This document shows, one piece after another, positions 1-7,249 of a DNA stretch of 10,452 nt; the first letter of the stretch is position 1; the number at the start of each line of letters is the position of its first letter. The stretch comes from Vicinamibacteria bacterium (GTDB taxonomy: Bacteria > Acidobacteriota > Vicinamibacteria > Vicinamibacterales > 2-12-FULL-66-21). The notes below the pieces were generated by a model. That model was not told the DNA's origin. It searched no databases and saw only the letters and a program-made list of their open reading frames with translations. Made by a program: the position numbers and the translations under genes. Location: the NCBI GenBank assembly GCA_025937075.1, contig JAICSD010000118.1, positions 1 through 10,452 of the forward strand. The letters run 5' to 3'.

Positions 1-486
1 ATGATGCTCGTCCTCGCCGTGATGTTCCCCGGCGGCGTGTTCTGGTGCGGGCGCGGGTGCGTCCTCGTCACCGCCGCCGAACGCGGGCATGCCGGTGTAC
101 CGCACGCCGTTCTGGACGATCCAGAAGATCTCCCCGTCCGACAGCGATTGCGTGCGCTCCTGACGCATGTCGGGCGGCTTCGGATACAAGCCTTTGCCAA
201 TCTCCGACTGCCCGCTGCCGTCGTTGCCGTGGCAGATCGCGCAGTGATCCGCGAAGTGCTCCATGCCGGCGCGGACGGCCGCCGCGGACGCCGGGACGGG
301 GTTGGTGCGGGATCGCGCGTCGGCGGGCATGATGAGCCGGCGCGCGCGGAGCGCAATCGCCGTCTCGAGTCGAGACGGTTGGGCGCGCGCACTGAACCCG
401 TGCCGCTGTGTGTACCACGCGGTGACGAGAATCGCCGCCGCGATCGCGACGACAAGTAGAACGAGCGCGCGCAGGAGTCGAAACAT
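1..486 (-). CDS. Membrane-anchored mono-haem c-type cytochrome (C-terminus cut by window edge)
   Basis: Electron-carrier protein, probably on the outer face of the cytoplasmic membrane. The reading frame is open from the ATG at 484-486 to base 1, giving 162 residues with no stop. Residues 4-24 form a hydrophobic segment after MFRLLR, read as an uncleaved anchor or signal peptide. The haem motif CAICH is at residues 82-86, followed by GNDGSG, and the likely axial Met is M133 in GMPAFG, as in class I cytochromes c. After the Met ligand comes a run rich in Gly, Asp/Glu, Ala-Pro and His (137-162), where the family usually goes straight into its last helix. The frame still runs when the window ends. 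The gene is divergent from the formate dehydrogenase operon with 120 bp between starts, so it may serve the same electron chain; that is inferred from position only. The cytochrome call is firm, the partner unknown. Confidence 0.88.
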   Translation of the reverse strand, partial: MFRLLRALVLLVVAIAAAILVTAWYTQRHGFSARAQPSRLETAIALRARRLIMPADARSRTNPVPASAAAVRAGMEHFADHCAICHGNDGSGQSEIGKGLYPKPPDMRQERTQSLSDGEIFWIVQNGVRYTGMPAFGGGDEDAPAPAPEHAAGEHHGEDEHH

Positions 487-606
487 AGAAGCTCTCGCTG
501 CCGGCTGGACCGATCGTCGACAGCCATGTTCTATGATACGGCGTGAAGCGCGCCGCAGGCGCGCCCGCCGGGGCCTGGAGTCCCCGCGAGCGAAGGGGTA
601 AGGGGG
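487..606. promoter_or_regulatory. Divergent intergenic region between cytochrome c and the fdh operon, with overlapping -10-like boxes
   Basis: This 120-bp spacer must hold the promoters of both divergent genes. TATGAT at 532-537 on the plus strand and TATCAT at 533-538 on the minus strand each match the sigma-70 -10 consensus at five of six positions and lie on the same bases. I see no convincing -35 hexamer at 16-18 bp for either one. No clear sigma-54, FNR or Crp site is visible. The fdhA ribosome binding site is AAGGGG at 593-598, 8 nt before its ATG. The cytochrome gene has only a weak GAGAG upstream. Promoter placement is tentative. Confidence 0.3.
548..586 (+). promoter_or_regulatory. 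Two GC-rich hairpins in the predicted fdhA leader
   Basis: A perfect 7-bp inverted repeat GCGCGCC-GCA-GGCGCGC occupies 548-564. A second stem, CGGGG (569-573) with CCCCG (582-586), has an 8-nt loop. Both lie between the -10-like box at 532-537 and the fdhA ribosome binding site at 593-598, so they would fold in the 5' leader of the operon transcript. There is no U-tract after either stem, so a simple intrinsic terminator is unlikely. They may stabilise the leader or simply be a dispersed GC-rich intergenic repeat. Confidence 0.4.
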
Positions 607-3600
607 ATGTTCAAGTTGCCGAGCTGGCCGGTGTTGACGCAAGCCGCGACGGGAGCGGACGGCACCGGTCCGGAGTCGATGAGCGCCGCCACCCGCGGGC
701 TGCGCCCTCGCACGGAAGGGACGGACGCCGCGCGTTCGGTGTGTCCGTACTGCGGCGTCGGATGCGGGCAGCTGCTCTTTCATCGCAAGGGCCGGCTCGT
801 GGCCGTCGAAGGAGATCCCGGATCCCCGATTTCGGAAGGACATCTCTGCCCCAAAGGCTCGGCGACATTCGAGCTTTTGACGCACTCCGGACGCGCGACG
901 CGCGTGAAGTACCGCGCCCCGTTTACGACAGCGTGGCAGGACATCGATCTCGAAACGGCGATGGACATGGTTGCCGATCGAGTCTGGCAATCGCGTGCCC
1001 GCCACTTCAGAGAGCGCGCCTCGATCGATTCGGAGCCCGACGCGCCGCTCATGCAGTGCCCCTCGATCGCGCACCTCGGGGGCGCCACCCTCGACAACGA
1101 AGAGAACTACCTGCTCAAGAAGCTGTTCACGGGAGGTCTGGGCATGGTTGCCGTGAGCAACCAGGCCCGGATATGACACAGCTCCACGGTGCCCGGTCTG
1201 GGCACCTCGTTCGGCCGCGGCGGGGCGACGACGGCGCAGCAGGACCTCGCCAACGCAGACGCGATCCTGATCATGGGATCGTCGATGGCCGAGAATCACC
1301 CGGTCGGCTTCCGGTGGGTCATCAAGGCGCGCGAACGCGGCGCGACGATCATCCACGTCGACCCGCGCTTCACCCGCACGTCGGCGATGGCCGACATGTG
1401 GGTGCCGCTCCGCGCGGGGTCTGACATCGTCTTTCTCGGCGCGCTGGTCAATTACGCCATCTCGCGGAATCTGATCTTCCGCGACTACGTCGTCGCGTAC
1501 ACGAACGCGCCGACGATCATCTCGCGTGAGTTTCGCGACACGGAAGATCTCGCGGGCTTCTTTTCCGGGTGGGACGCGGCGAAGCACCGGTATTCGCCGG
1601 AGTCATGGGCGTACAAGGGGTCGCGGCCAAAAGGCGGAGCGGACGCGACGGACCCGGACCGCGCAGGACACGCGAAGGAGCGCGGCGGCGAAGCGAGCGA
1701 GATGCCGCACGATCCGCCATCCGACCCCACGCTGCAGGACCCGCGGTGCGTCTACCAGATCCTGAAGCGGCACTTCGCGCGGTACACGCCCGAAATGGTG
1801 GAGGAGGTCTGCGGCGTCCCGGCCGGTGCGTTCCTCGGCGTCGCCGACGCGTTCTGCCGCGCGTCGGGTCCCGAGCGGACTGGCGCGATCTGCTACGCCG
1901 TCGGATGGACGCAGCATTCGACGGGCGTCCAGACGATTCGGACGGCGGCGATCCTGCAGCTCCTGCTCGGCAACATCGGCCGGCCGGGCGGCGGCATCCT
2001 CGCGCTGCGCGGCCACGCATCCATTCAAGGATCCACGGACATTCCGACACTCTACGACGTGCTGCCCGGGTATCTTCCGATGCCGCAGCTCGCCGAAGAA
2101 GGCCGCTCGCTCGCGGCGTACATCGAACGACACAAGCTGCCGCGCGGCTGGTGGAACAATCTCGACAAGTACATCATCTCGCTGTTGAAAGCCTGGTACG
2201 GCGGTGCGGCGACGGCGGCCAACGAGTTCGGCTTCGGCTGGCTTCCGCGCATCAGCGGCGATCATTCCCACTTCGGCTACTGGCTCGAGATGGCGGACGC
2301 TGCGGGCACGCTCGAAGGACTGTTCGTCATCGGCCAGAACCCCGCCGTCGGCGCGCCCAACGCGCGCCTGGAGCGCCGGGCGCTTGCGAATCTGCAGTGG
2401 CTCGTCGTGCGCGACATGGTGGAGACGGAAACGGCGACGTTCTGGCTCGATTCGCCGGAAGTGGCTCGCGGTGAATTGAAGACGAGCGATATCGCGACCG
2501 AGGTCTTCTTCTTCCCCGCTGCATCGCATGCGGAGAAGGAGGGCTGCTTTACCAACACCCAGCGCCTGCTGCAGTGGCACGAGAAGGCGATCGATCCGCC
2601 GGGCGACGCACGCAGCGAATCGTGGTTCGCGTACCATCTCGGGCACCGTCTCAAGAGCAAGGCGGCGCATGATCCGCGGCCGGGCAACGCGGGCCTCAAT
2701 GCGCTGACGTGGAGCTACCGCACGATCGGCTCGGACGACGAGCCGGACATCAACGACGTCCTGCAGGAGATCAACGGACGCCGCGTTGATGACGCGTCGC
2801 TGCTGCCCGGGTTCCACGCGCTCGCGAACGACGGGAGCACGCTGTGCGGCTGCTGGATCTATTCCGGTGTGTATCCTGCGCCGGATCGCAACCGCGCACG
2901 CGAACGGCGGCCATCGGGCAAGTACGGGCACGGATGGGGATTCGCGTGGCCGGCGGATCGGCGGATCCTCTATAACCGCGCCTCCGCGCGTCCCGACGGC
3001 AAACCGTGGAGCGAGCGCAAGAAGCTCGTGTGGTGGGACGAGGCTCGGCGCGAGTGGACGGGCGACGATGTGGCCGATTTCGGCCGGCAGAAAGCGCCTG
3101 ACTATATTCCTCCGCCCGACGCGCAAGGAGACGAAGCGCTGCGCGGCGACGCACCGTTCCTGATGCATGCCGACGGCAGGGGTTGGATCTGGGTCCCGAG
3201 CGGCCTCAAGGATGGCCCGCTGCCGGCGCACTACGAACCGCTCGAGTCGCCGGTCGCCAACCGCGTGTACCCGCAGCAGGAGAATCCCGTCGCCGATCCG
3301 AAACGGCGCCCTGACAATCAGTACGCAACATCACCCGGCGACGAGCGATATCCGCACGTGTTGACGACGTATCGCTTGACGGAACATCACACGGCGGGCG
3401 GCATGTCCCGGACGCTCTCGCATCTCGCGGAACTGCAGCCGGAACTGTTCTGCGAGATCTCGCCGGAGCTGGCGCGCGACATTGGCGCCGCGCACCGGCA
3501 GCGTGTCGTCATCTCCACGGCGAGAGGGTCGATCACTGCGCGGGCGCTCGTCACACGGCGCATCAGACCGCTGCGCGTCCAGGGACGGCTCGTGCACCAG

Positions 3601-3750
3601 ATTGCGCTCCCCTACCATTGGGGTCAGCGCGGTCTGGTCCGCGGTGATGTGGTGAACGATCTGCTCGCGATCTCCGAAGAGCCAAACGTGAAGATCATGG
3701 AATCGAAGGCGCTCGTCTGCCGGATCGATCCGGTGCGCAATGGCGGCTGA
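607..3750 (+). CDS. fdhA: Selenocysteine-containing formate dehydrogenase, catalytic alpha subunit (UGA 1174-1176 read as Sec)
   Basis: Catalytic subunit of a membrane-bound formate dehydrogenase: formate to CO2, two electrons passed to Fe-S clusters. Read through TGA 1174-1176 as Sec, the product is 1047 residues, close to E. coli FdnG (about 1015). C46, C49, C53 and C81 form the [4Fe-4S] motif (CPYCGVGC...CPKG). Sec190 sits in SNQARI-Sec-H, matching the FdnG active site NHARV-Sec-H, and is followed by the family motif FGRG and later AENHPVGFRW. The molybdopterin guanine dinucleotide-binding C-terminal domain spans about 915-1040 (TEHHTAGGMSR, LPYHWG). The start at 607 has AAGGGG 8 nt upstream; an in-frame stop at 544-546 rules out a long extension. 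No twin-arginine signal is present, and the MFKLPSWPVLTQ start resembles actinobacterial-type Sec formate dehydrogenases. Residues 338-373 are a charged insertion. The gene overlaps fdhB by 11 bp. Automatic callers will split it at the TGA. Confidence 0.93.
1174..1210 (+). promoter_or_regulatory. Bacterial SECIS element directing selenocysteine insertion at UGA 1174-1176
   Basis: The in-frame UGA is followed after exactly 11 nt by a hairpin: GGTGCCC (1188-1194), loop GGTCT (1195-1199), GGGCACC (1200-1206). An AC/GT pairing (1186-1187 with 1209-1210) can extend the base across a two-base bulge. The E. coli fdhF SECIS, as I recall it, also has an 11-nt gap and the same GGUCU loop, which is what SelB contacts. 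The stem lies in the coding sequence and encodes conserved residues after Sec190. The one departure is that the U usually bulged in E. coli faces an A here and can pair with it. Confidence 0.88.
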
Positions 3751-4543
3751 CCAGCGGACCACCGCGTTCCTCACGGACTCGACCCTGTGCATCGGCTGCA
3801 AGGCGTGCGAGGTCGCGTGCAAGGAATGGAACCAGGTGCCGAGCGACGGGTTCACCCTGACGGGCTTCTCGTACGACAACACCGCCGCGCTCGGCCACTC
3901 CACGTGGCGCCACGTGAAATTCGTCGAGCGCACGGGCGCTCTCGCCGGCCTCTCGAACGCAGACGCGGGGTATCGCAGCGCGTTTCGATGGGACTTCTCG
4001 TCCGACGTCTGCAAGCACTGCGAGCACGCCGGCTGCCTCGAGGCATGTCCGACCGGCTCGATCGTCCGAACGGAGTTCGGCGGCGTCTACATCCAACCCG
4101 ACGTGTGCAACGGCTGCGGCTACTGCATCGTCTCGTGCCCATTCGGCGTCGTCGATCGCCGTCCGGAAGATGGACGGGCGTTCAAGTGCACGTTCTGCTA
4201 CGACCGACAGAAGGCGGGGCTGAAGCCGGCGTGCGCCACGGCATGCCCGACCGAATCGATACAGTTCGGAACGATCGAGGAGATGCGCGCCAAAGCGCAC
4301 GCGCGGGTCGACGAGCTGAAGGACCGCGGCATCGACGACGCGATCGTCTACGATCCGGTCGACACCAGCGTCGGCGGAACGCACGCGATCTTCGTGTTCC
4401 GCGGCAAGCCGGAAGACTACAACCTGCCGTCCGCCCCCGACGTGCCGACCGTCCACCTGCGCAACGGCTGGTCGTCGGCCGCCATCGCTGCCGGCCTCAT
4501 GCTGATCGGGACCGCTGCCGCATTTTTCAGTCAGAAGTCATGA
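3740..4543 (+). CDS. fdhB: Formate dehydrogenase iron-sulfur (beta) subunit with C-terminal membrane helix
   Basis: Electron-transfer subunit that carries electrons from the catalytic subunit to the membrane subunit. All sixteen cysteines for four [4Fe-4S] clusters are visible: C17/C20/C23/C27 (CIGCKACEVAC), C91/C94/C99/C103, C123/C126/C129/C133 (CNGCGYCIVSC) and C150/C153/C165/C169. Residues about 246-263 (SAAIAAGLMLIGTAAAFF) form one C-terminal transmembrane helix, as in FdnH of E. coli formate dehydrogenase-N. The length, 267 residues, is close to that family. The ATG lies 11 bp inside the end of fdhA without a strong ribosome binding site, which points to coupled translation. Its stop overlaps the next start in ATGA. 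The assignment as the beta subunit rests on both sequence and operon position and is firm. Confidence 0.94.
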   Translation: MAADQRTTAFLTDSTLCIGCKACEVACKEWNQVPSDGFTLTGFSYDNTAALGHSTWRHVKFVERTGALAGLSNADAGYRSAFRWDFSSDVCKHCEHAGCLEACPTGSIVRTEFGGVYIQPDVCNGCGYCIVSCPFGVVDRRPEDGRAFKCTFCYDRQKAGLKPACATACPTESIQFGTIEEMRAKAHARVDELKDRGIDDAIVYDPVDTSVGGTHAIFVFRGKPEDYNLPSAPDVPTVHLRNGWSSAAIAAGLMLIGTAAAFFSQKS

Positions 4544-5436
4544 GTGAGTATTACGGCCTGCCGCTGCTGAAGGCCCCCGTGTGGACGTGGGAGATCCCGG
4601 CGTACTTCTTCGTCGGCGGCGCGGCGGGTGCAGCGGCGGTGATCGCGAATGCGGCGAAGCTCGCGGGCGGCCGCGACGATCTCGCCCGCGATGCACGATG
4701 GATTGCCGCGGCAGGCGGCATGCTGTCGCCGCCTCTTCTCATCGCCGATCTGGGGCGTCCCGAGCGGTTCCTGAACATGCTGCGGGTGTTCAAGCTGCAG
4801 AGTCCCATGTCCGTCGGCGTCTGGACGCTCGTCGGCTTCTCGAGCAGTGCCGCGGCGGCTGCGTTCGCGGATGCCGCGACGTCAGCGCTCGGCGAAGGCG
4901 TCCCGGTGCGGCTCGTGCGTGATGCGGCCGATGCGCTCGCCGCCGCAACAGGCCTCGTGCTCTCGACGTACACGGGCGTCCTGATTGGCGCGACGGCAAT
5001 TCCGGCGTGGTCGCAGAACGTGCGGCTCCTGCCGATCCACTTCGGGGCCTCAGGCGTCGGCGCCGCGGTATCGCTCCTCGAGTTGATGGGACACCGCGAT
5101 CCCGCGCTCAATCTGCTCGGCGCCGGCGCGGCGGCCGTCGAAACCTTGATCGGCGCCGGCATCGAGCTGCGCGACAGCCAGGCGCTCGCGCCGCTGAAGG
5201 AGAACGGCAGCGGCACGATCACGCGGCTTGGTGGATTGCTGTCAGGGCCGGTTCCGCTCGCGCTGCGGCTCTTCGCAGGCCGCTCGACGCACGCCCGCCG
5301 CGCGGCCGCCATCGCGACGCTCGCCGGCTCGCTGCTCACGCGCGTCGCCTGGATTGCCGCCGGCCGTGTGTCGGCTCACAAGAGCTCAGGAGATCAAGAG
5401 GGGATGACAGGAGACCAGGAGATCAAGAGGGGATAA
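4540..5436 (+). CDS. nrfD: NrfD/PsrC-family membrane subunit of the formate dehydrogenase
   Basis: Integral membrane subunit, probably the quinone-reacting anchor of the complex. The 298-residue product is strongly hydrophobic with about eight possible membrane segments; the clearest are near 17-42, 53-72, 88-112, 130-155 and 165-185. The N-terminal APVWTWEIPAYFFVGGAAGA and LLIADLGRPERFLNMLRV are typical of the NrfD/PsrC family. That family lacks haem, unlike the cytochrome b556 gamma subunit of E. coli formate dehydrogenase-N. The ATG overlaps the fdhB stop (ATGA). The last 16 residues or so (S283-G298, GDQEGMTGDQEIKRG) are encoded by a 29-bp tandem repeat in which the stop codon lies, so the tail is probably not conserved and may vary between strains. 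No further operon gene follows. Confidence 0.9.
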   Translation: MSEYYGLPLLKAPVWTWEIPAYFFVGGAAGAAAVIANAAKLAGGRDDLARDARWIAAAGGMLSPPLLIADLGRPERFLNMLRVFKLQSPMSVGVWTLVGFSSSAAAAAFADAATSALGEGVPVRLVRDAADALAAATGLVLSTYTGVLIGATAIPAWSQNVRLLPIHFGASGVGAAVSLLELMGHRDPALNLLGAGAAAVETLIGAGIELRDSQALAPLKENGSGTITRLGGLLSGPVPLALRLFAGRSTHARRAAAIATLAGSLLTRVAWIAAGRVSAHKSSGDQEGMTGDQEIKRG

Positions 5437-5483
5437 CAGGAGATCAGGAGATCAGGAGGGGATAACAGGAGATCAGGAGAGAG
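5387..5483. repeat. 29-bp tandem repeat, 3.3 copies, holding the nrfD stop codon
   Basis: Copies lie at 5387-5415, 5416-5444 and 5445-5473, with a partial copy at 5474-5483. Each reads CAGGAGATCAAGAGGGGAT, then RA, then CAGGAGAY, with only A/G and C/T changes between copies. The unit is itself built from the octamer CAGGAGAT. Because 29 is not a multiple of three, each copy shifts frame, and the nrfD frame meets TAA in the second copy (5434-5436). The array separates nrfD from the converging regulator gene. There are no variable spacers. Confidence 0.9.
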
Positions 5484-5488
5484 CCGTT

Positions 5489-5548
5489 GCACTCCGCGCC
5501 CGCACTCCGCACCCGCACCCGCACTCCGCACACGCACCCGCACTACGC
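5489..5548. repeat. 19-bp GC-rich tandem repeat holding the MocR-gene stop codon
   Basis: GCACTCCGCACCCGCACCC occupies 5502-5520, a near copy with one change lies at 5521-5539, and partial copies flank them (5489-5501 and 5540-5548). A shorter C-C-G-C-A-C motif repeats inside the unit. The stop of the regulator gene on the minus strand (5543-5545) falls in the last partial copy. It directly adjoins the 29-bp array, so the whole 106-bp convergent spacer is repeat sequence. No stem-loop with a U-tract is visible. Confidence 0.75.
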
Positions 5549-6991
5549 GGTCGCCGTCAATCGCGCCGTCGACAAACACCCGGCAAGCTTCCGGATGCTC
5601 TCCTCCATCGCCTGCGGCAGCACGCTCGTGAAGCAGAGCCGCAGCTCGGAATCGCCCGCCGGATCGGCATAGAACGCGCTGCCCGCGACGAACGCAACTC
5701 CGGCCGCGAGCGACCGATCCAGCACCGCCTCCGCGCTCATCCCGGCGGCAAGCCGGCACCACAAATACAGTCCGCCCCCGGGGCGTCCGAAGCGCAGCGC
5801 ATTGGCAGGCACGTGCCGCTGGATCGCGGCAATCATCTGCGTGCAGCGGCGCGCGTGCTCCGCGCGAATCGTCCGCAGGTGCGCGTCGAACGTGCCGTTG
5901 CGAATCAACCGCGCGATCGCGAGCTGCAGCAGGTTCGGCGTGTGCGGGTCGAGCCGCTGCTTGATGATCGCGATCTGGTCGACGATCGATGGCGCGGCGG
6001 AGATCCAGCCGAGTCGCAGGCCGGGCGCCATGACTTTCGAGAAGCTGTTCAGATAGATGACGAGATTGTGCTGATCCAGCTCGCGAAGCGACGAGGGCGC
6101 CGGCTCGGTGAAATACAAGTCGCGATAGGTCGCGTCCTCCACGATCGGCACGCGATACCGCTGCGCGAGCGACAGCAGCTCGCGCCGCGTACGAATCGGG
6201 AGCGTCACGCCCGTCGGATTGTGGAACGTCGGATTCGTGTAAATCAGCTTGGGCCGATAGCGGACGAGGAGGTCCTCGAGCTCGTCGCTGTCCGCGCGGA
6301 GGATGTCCCACCCGATCAGCTTCGCGCCTGCAGCGCGAAACGATTGAATCGCTCCCAGATATCCCGGCCGATCGATGATGACGGCGTCGCCCGGATCGAC
6401 GAGGCAGCGCGCGAGCAGATCGAGCCCCTGCTGCGCGCCTGAGAGAATCAGGACACTCTCGCGCGGCACGCCGTAGTGATCCGCAATGGCGTCGCGAAAC
6501 GCGGGCTGGCCTTCCGTGGGCGCGTGGCGCCACGCCGCAGCGGGATCGGTTCGCAGCAGATCCCCGATCGCCTCCTGAAAGGCGTCGTTCGGAAACTTGT
6601 CGATCGCCGGCTCACCCGCCGCGAGCGACAGCAGCCGCGCATCCGACGAGTGGCGGACGATGTCCCGCAGCGTCGAGTCGCTCGAACGCAGCGCGGCGGC
6701 CGCGATCTTGCCGCGCCACGCGAACGGCGTCCCCTCCGGCTCCGGCGCCGCGCACACGAACGTTCCGCGCCCCACGTAGCCGCGCAGCAGCCCGCGCGCC
6801 TCGAGCTCGCGATACGCGCTGACGACGGTCGTGCGGCTGATCTTCAGGTGCTGCGCGAGCGTGCGCTCGGGCGGCACTCGCGTGCCCGACGGCAGCTCAC
6901 CGCGTACGATGGCCCCTTCGAGCAAGGCAACCAGATGCCCGTAGAGAGGACGCTCGGACCGAACGAATTGACGCTGGAGCGAAGAGAGCAT
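5543..6991 (-). CDS. MocR/PdxR-type transcriptional regulator (GntR helix-turn-helix fused to aminotransferase-like domain)
   Basis: Transcription factor that uses pyridoxal phosphate as a sensor or cofactor. Residues 15-80 are a GntR-type winged helix (PLYGHLVALLEGAI, PSGTRVPPERTLAQHL, SRTTVVSAYRELEARG, GRGTFV). A linker of about 40 residues leads to a fold-type I aminotransferase domain from about 120 to 475. The Schiff-base lysine is K319 in SFSKVMAPGLRLGW, with N258 in NPTG and D286 in VEDATYRD as further cofactor contacts. Its length, 482 residues, is normal for the family. The start at 6991 is supported by GAGGT at 6998-7002, 6 nt upstream. It is divergent from the flavoprotein gene at 7256, and MocR genes often control a divergent neighbour and themselves. 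No amino-acid, vitamin B6 or GABA gene is adjacent, so the effector cannot be named. The stop lies in a tandem repeat. Confidence 0.9.
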   Translation of the reverse strand: MLSSLQRQFVRSERPLYGHLVALLEGAIVRGELPSGTRVPPERTLAQHLKISRTTVVSAYRELEARGLLRGYVGRGTFVCAAPEPEGTPFAWRGKIAAAALRSSDSTLRDIVRHSSDARLLSLAAGEPAIDKFPNDAFQEAIGDLLRTDPAAAWRHAPTEGQPAFRDAIADHYGVPRESVLILSGAQQGLDLLARCLVDPGDAVIIDRPGYLGAIQSFRAAGAKLIGWDILRADSDELEDLLVRYRPKLIYTNPTFHNPTGVTLPIRTRRELLSLAQRYRVPIVEDATYRDLYFTEPAPSSLRELDQHNLVIYLNSFSKVMAPGLRLGWISAAPSIVDQIAIIKQRLDPHTPNLLQLAIARLIRNGTFDAHLRTIRAEHARRCTQMIAAIQRHVPANALRFGRPGGGLYLWCRLAAGMSAEAVLDRSLAAGVAFVAGSAFYADPAGDSELRLCFTSVLPQAMEESIRKLAGCLSTARLTATA

Positions 6992-7125
6992 TGAAGTACC
7001 TCGTCCACGGACTATGCGTCGGAATGGTTCGCCGCAAGAGGTCCAATTCTCGCCTGGATGCGGCCGATCTCAATACCAATATGGGACGAACCGCCGGATC
7101 GGGGGGCGAAAAGGCAGTCCAATTC

Positions 7126-7168
7126 GGTTGTCGGTTGTGGGTTGTCGGGGGTTGGAAGGTTGAGGGTG
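7126..7168 (+). repeat. G-rich heptamer repeat (GGTTGTS) in the divergent spacer
   Basis: Three perfect-period heptamers, GGTTGTC, GGTTGTG and GGTTGTC, occupy 7126-7146. They run into a degenerate tract with GGGGGTTGG, AAGGTTG and AGGGTGG up to 7168. The plus strand is almost free of C and has many GG runs, so a two-tetrad G-quadruplex is possible. It immediately follows the second GTCCAATTC box. Confidence 0.6.
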
Positions 7169-7243
7169 GACCGGCAAGGCGCGACAAGACAGATGGCGCA
7201 CGCGCACGCCGCACCTGCGCGACGCACCCGCCCCCGAACCCGG

Positions 7244-7249
7244 TACGAT
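7244..7249 (+). promoter_or_regulatory. Possible -10 box (TACGAT) for a leaderless flavoprotein transcript
   Basis: TACGAT ends 6 bases before the ATG at 7256, so transcription from it would begin at or next to the start codon. No Shine-Dalgarno sequence is visible in the 20 bases before the ATG, which agrees with leaderless translation. There is no good -35 hexamer, so the call is weak. Confidence 0.25.

Noticed and set aside
1603..3231. Long 542-codon frame on the minus strand inside fdhA
   Set aside because: It is antisense to a clear formate dehydrogenase; the product is Arg-rich with no recognisable motif, as expected from GC-rich third-position bias.
607..3750. Two separate genes or a pseudogene broken by a nonsense mutation
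   Set aside because: The TGA is exactly at the Sec position of the family, is followed by His and a correctly spaced GGUCU hairpin, and both halves are intact with no other damage.
3787..4539. N-terminal extension of the NrfD frame across fdhB
   Set aside because: It is an Arg-rich shadow of the fdhB gene in another frame; the NrfD fold starts at the ATG at 4540, which overlaps the fdhB stop.
5387..5483. CRISPR array (29-bp repeat length is suggestive)
   Set aside because: Copies are contiguous with no spacers between them, and no cas gene is present.
5394..6533. 379-codon minus-strand frame overlapping the MocR gene
   Set aside because: It is in a different frame from the MocR protein, is Arg/Ala-rich, and ends in translated repeat sequence.
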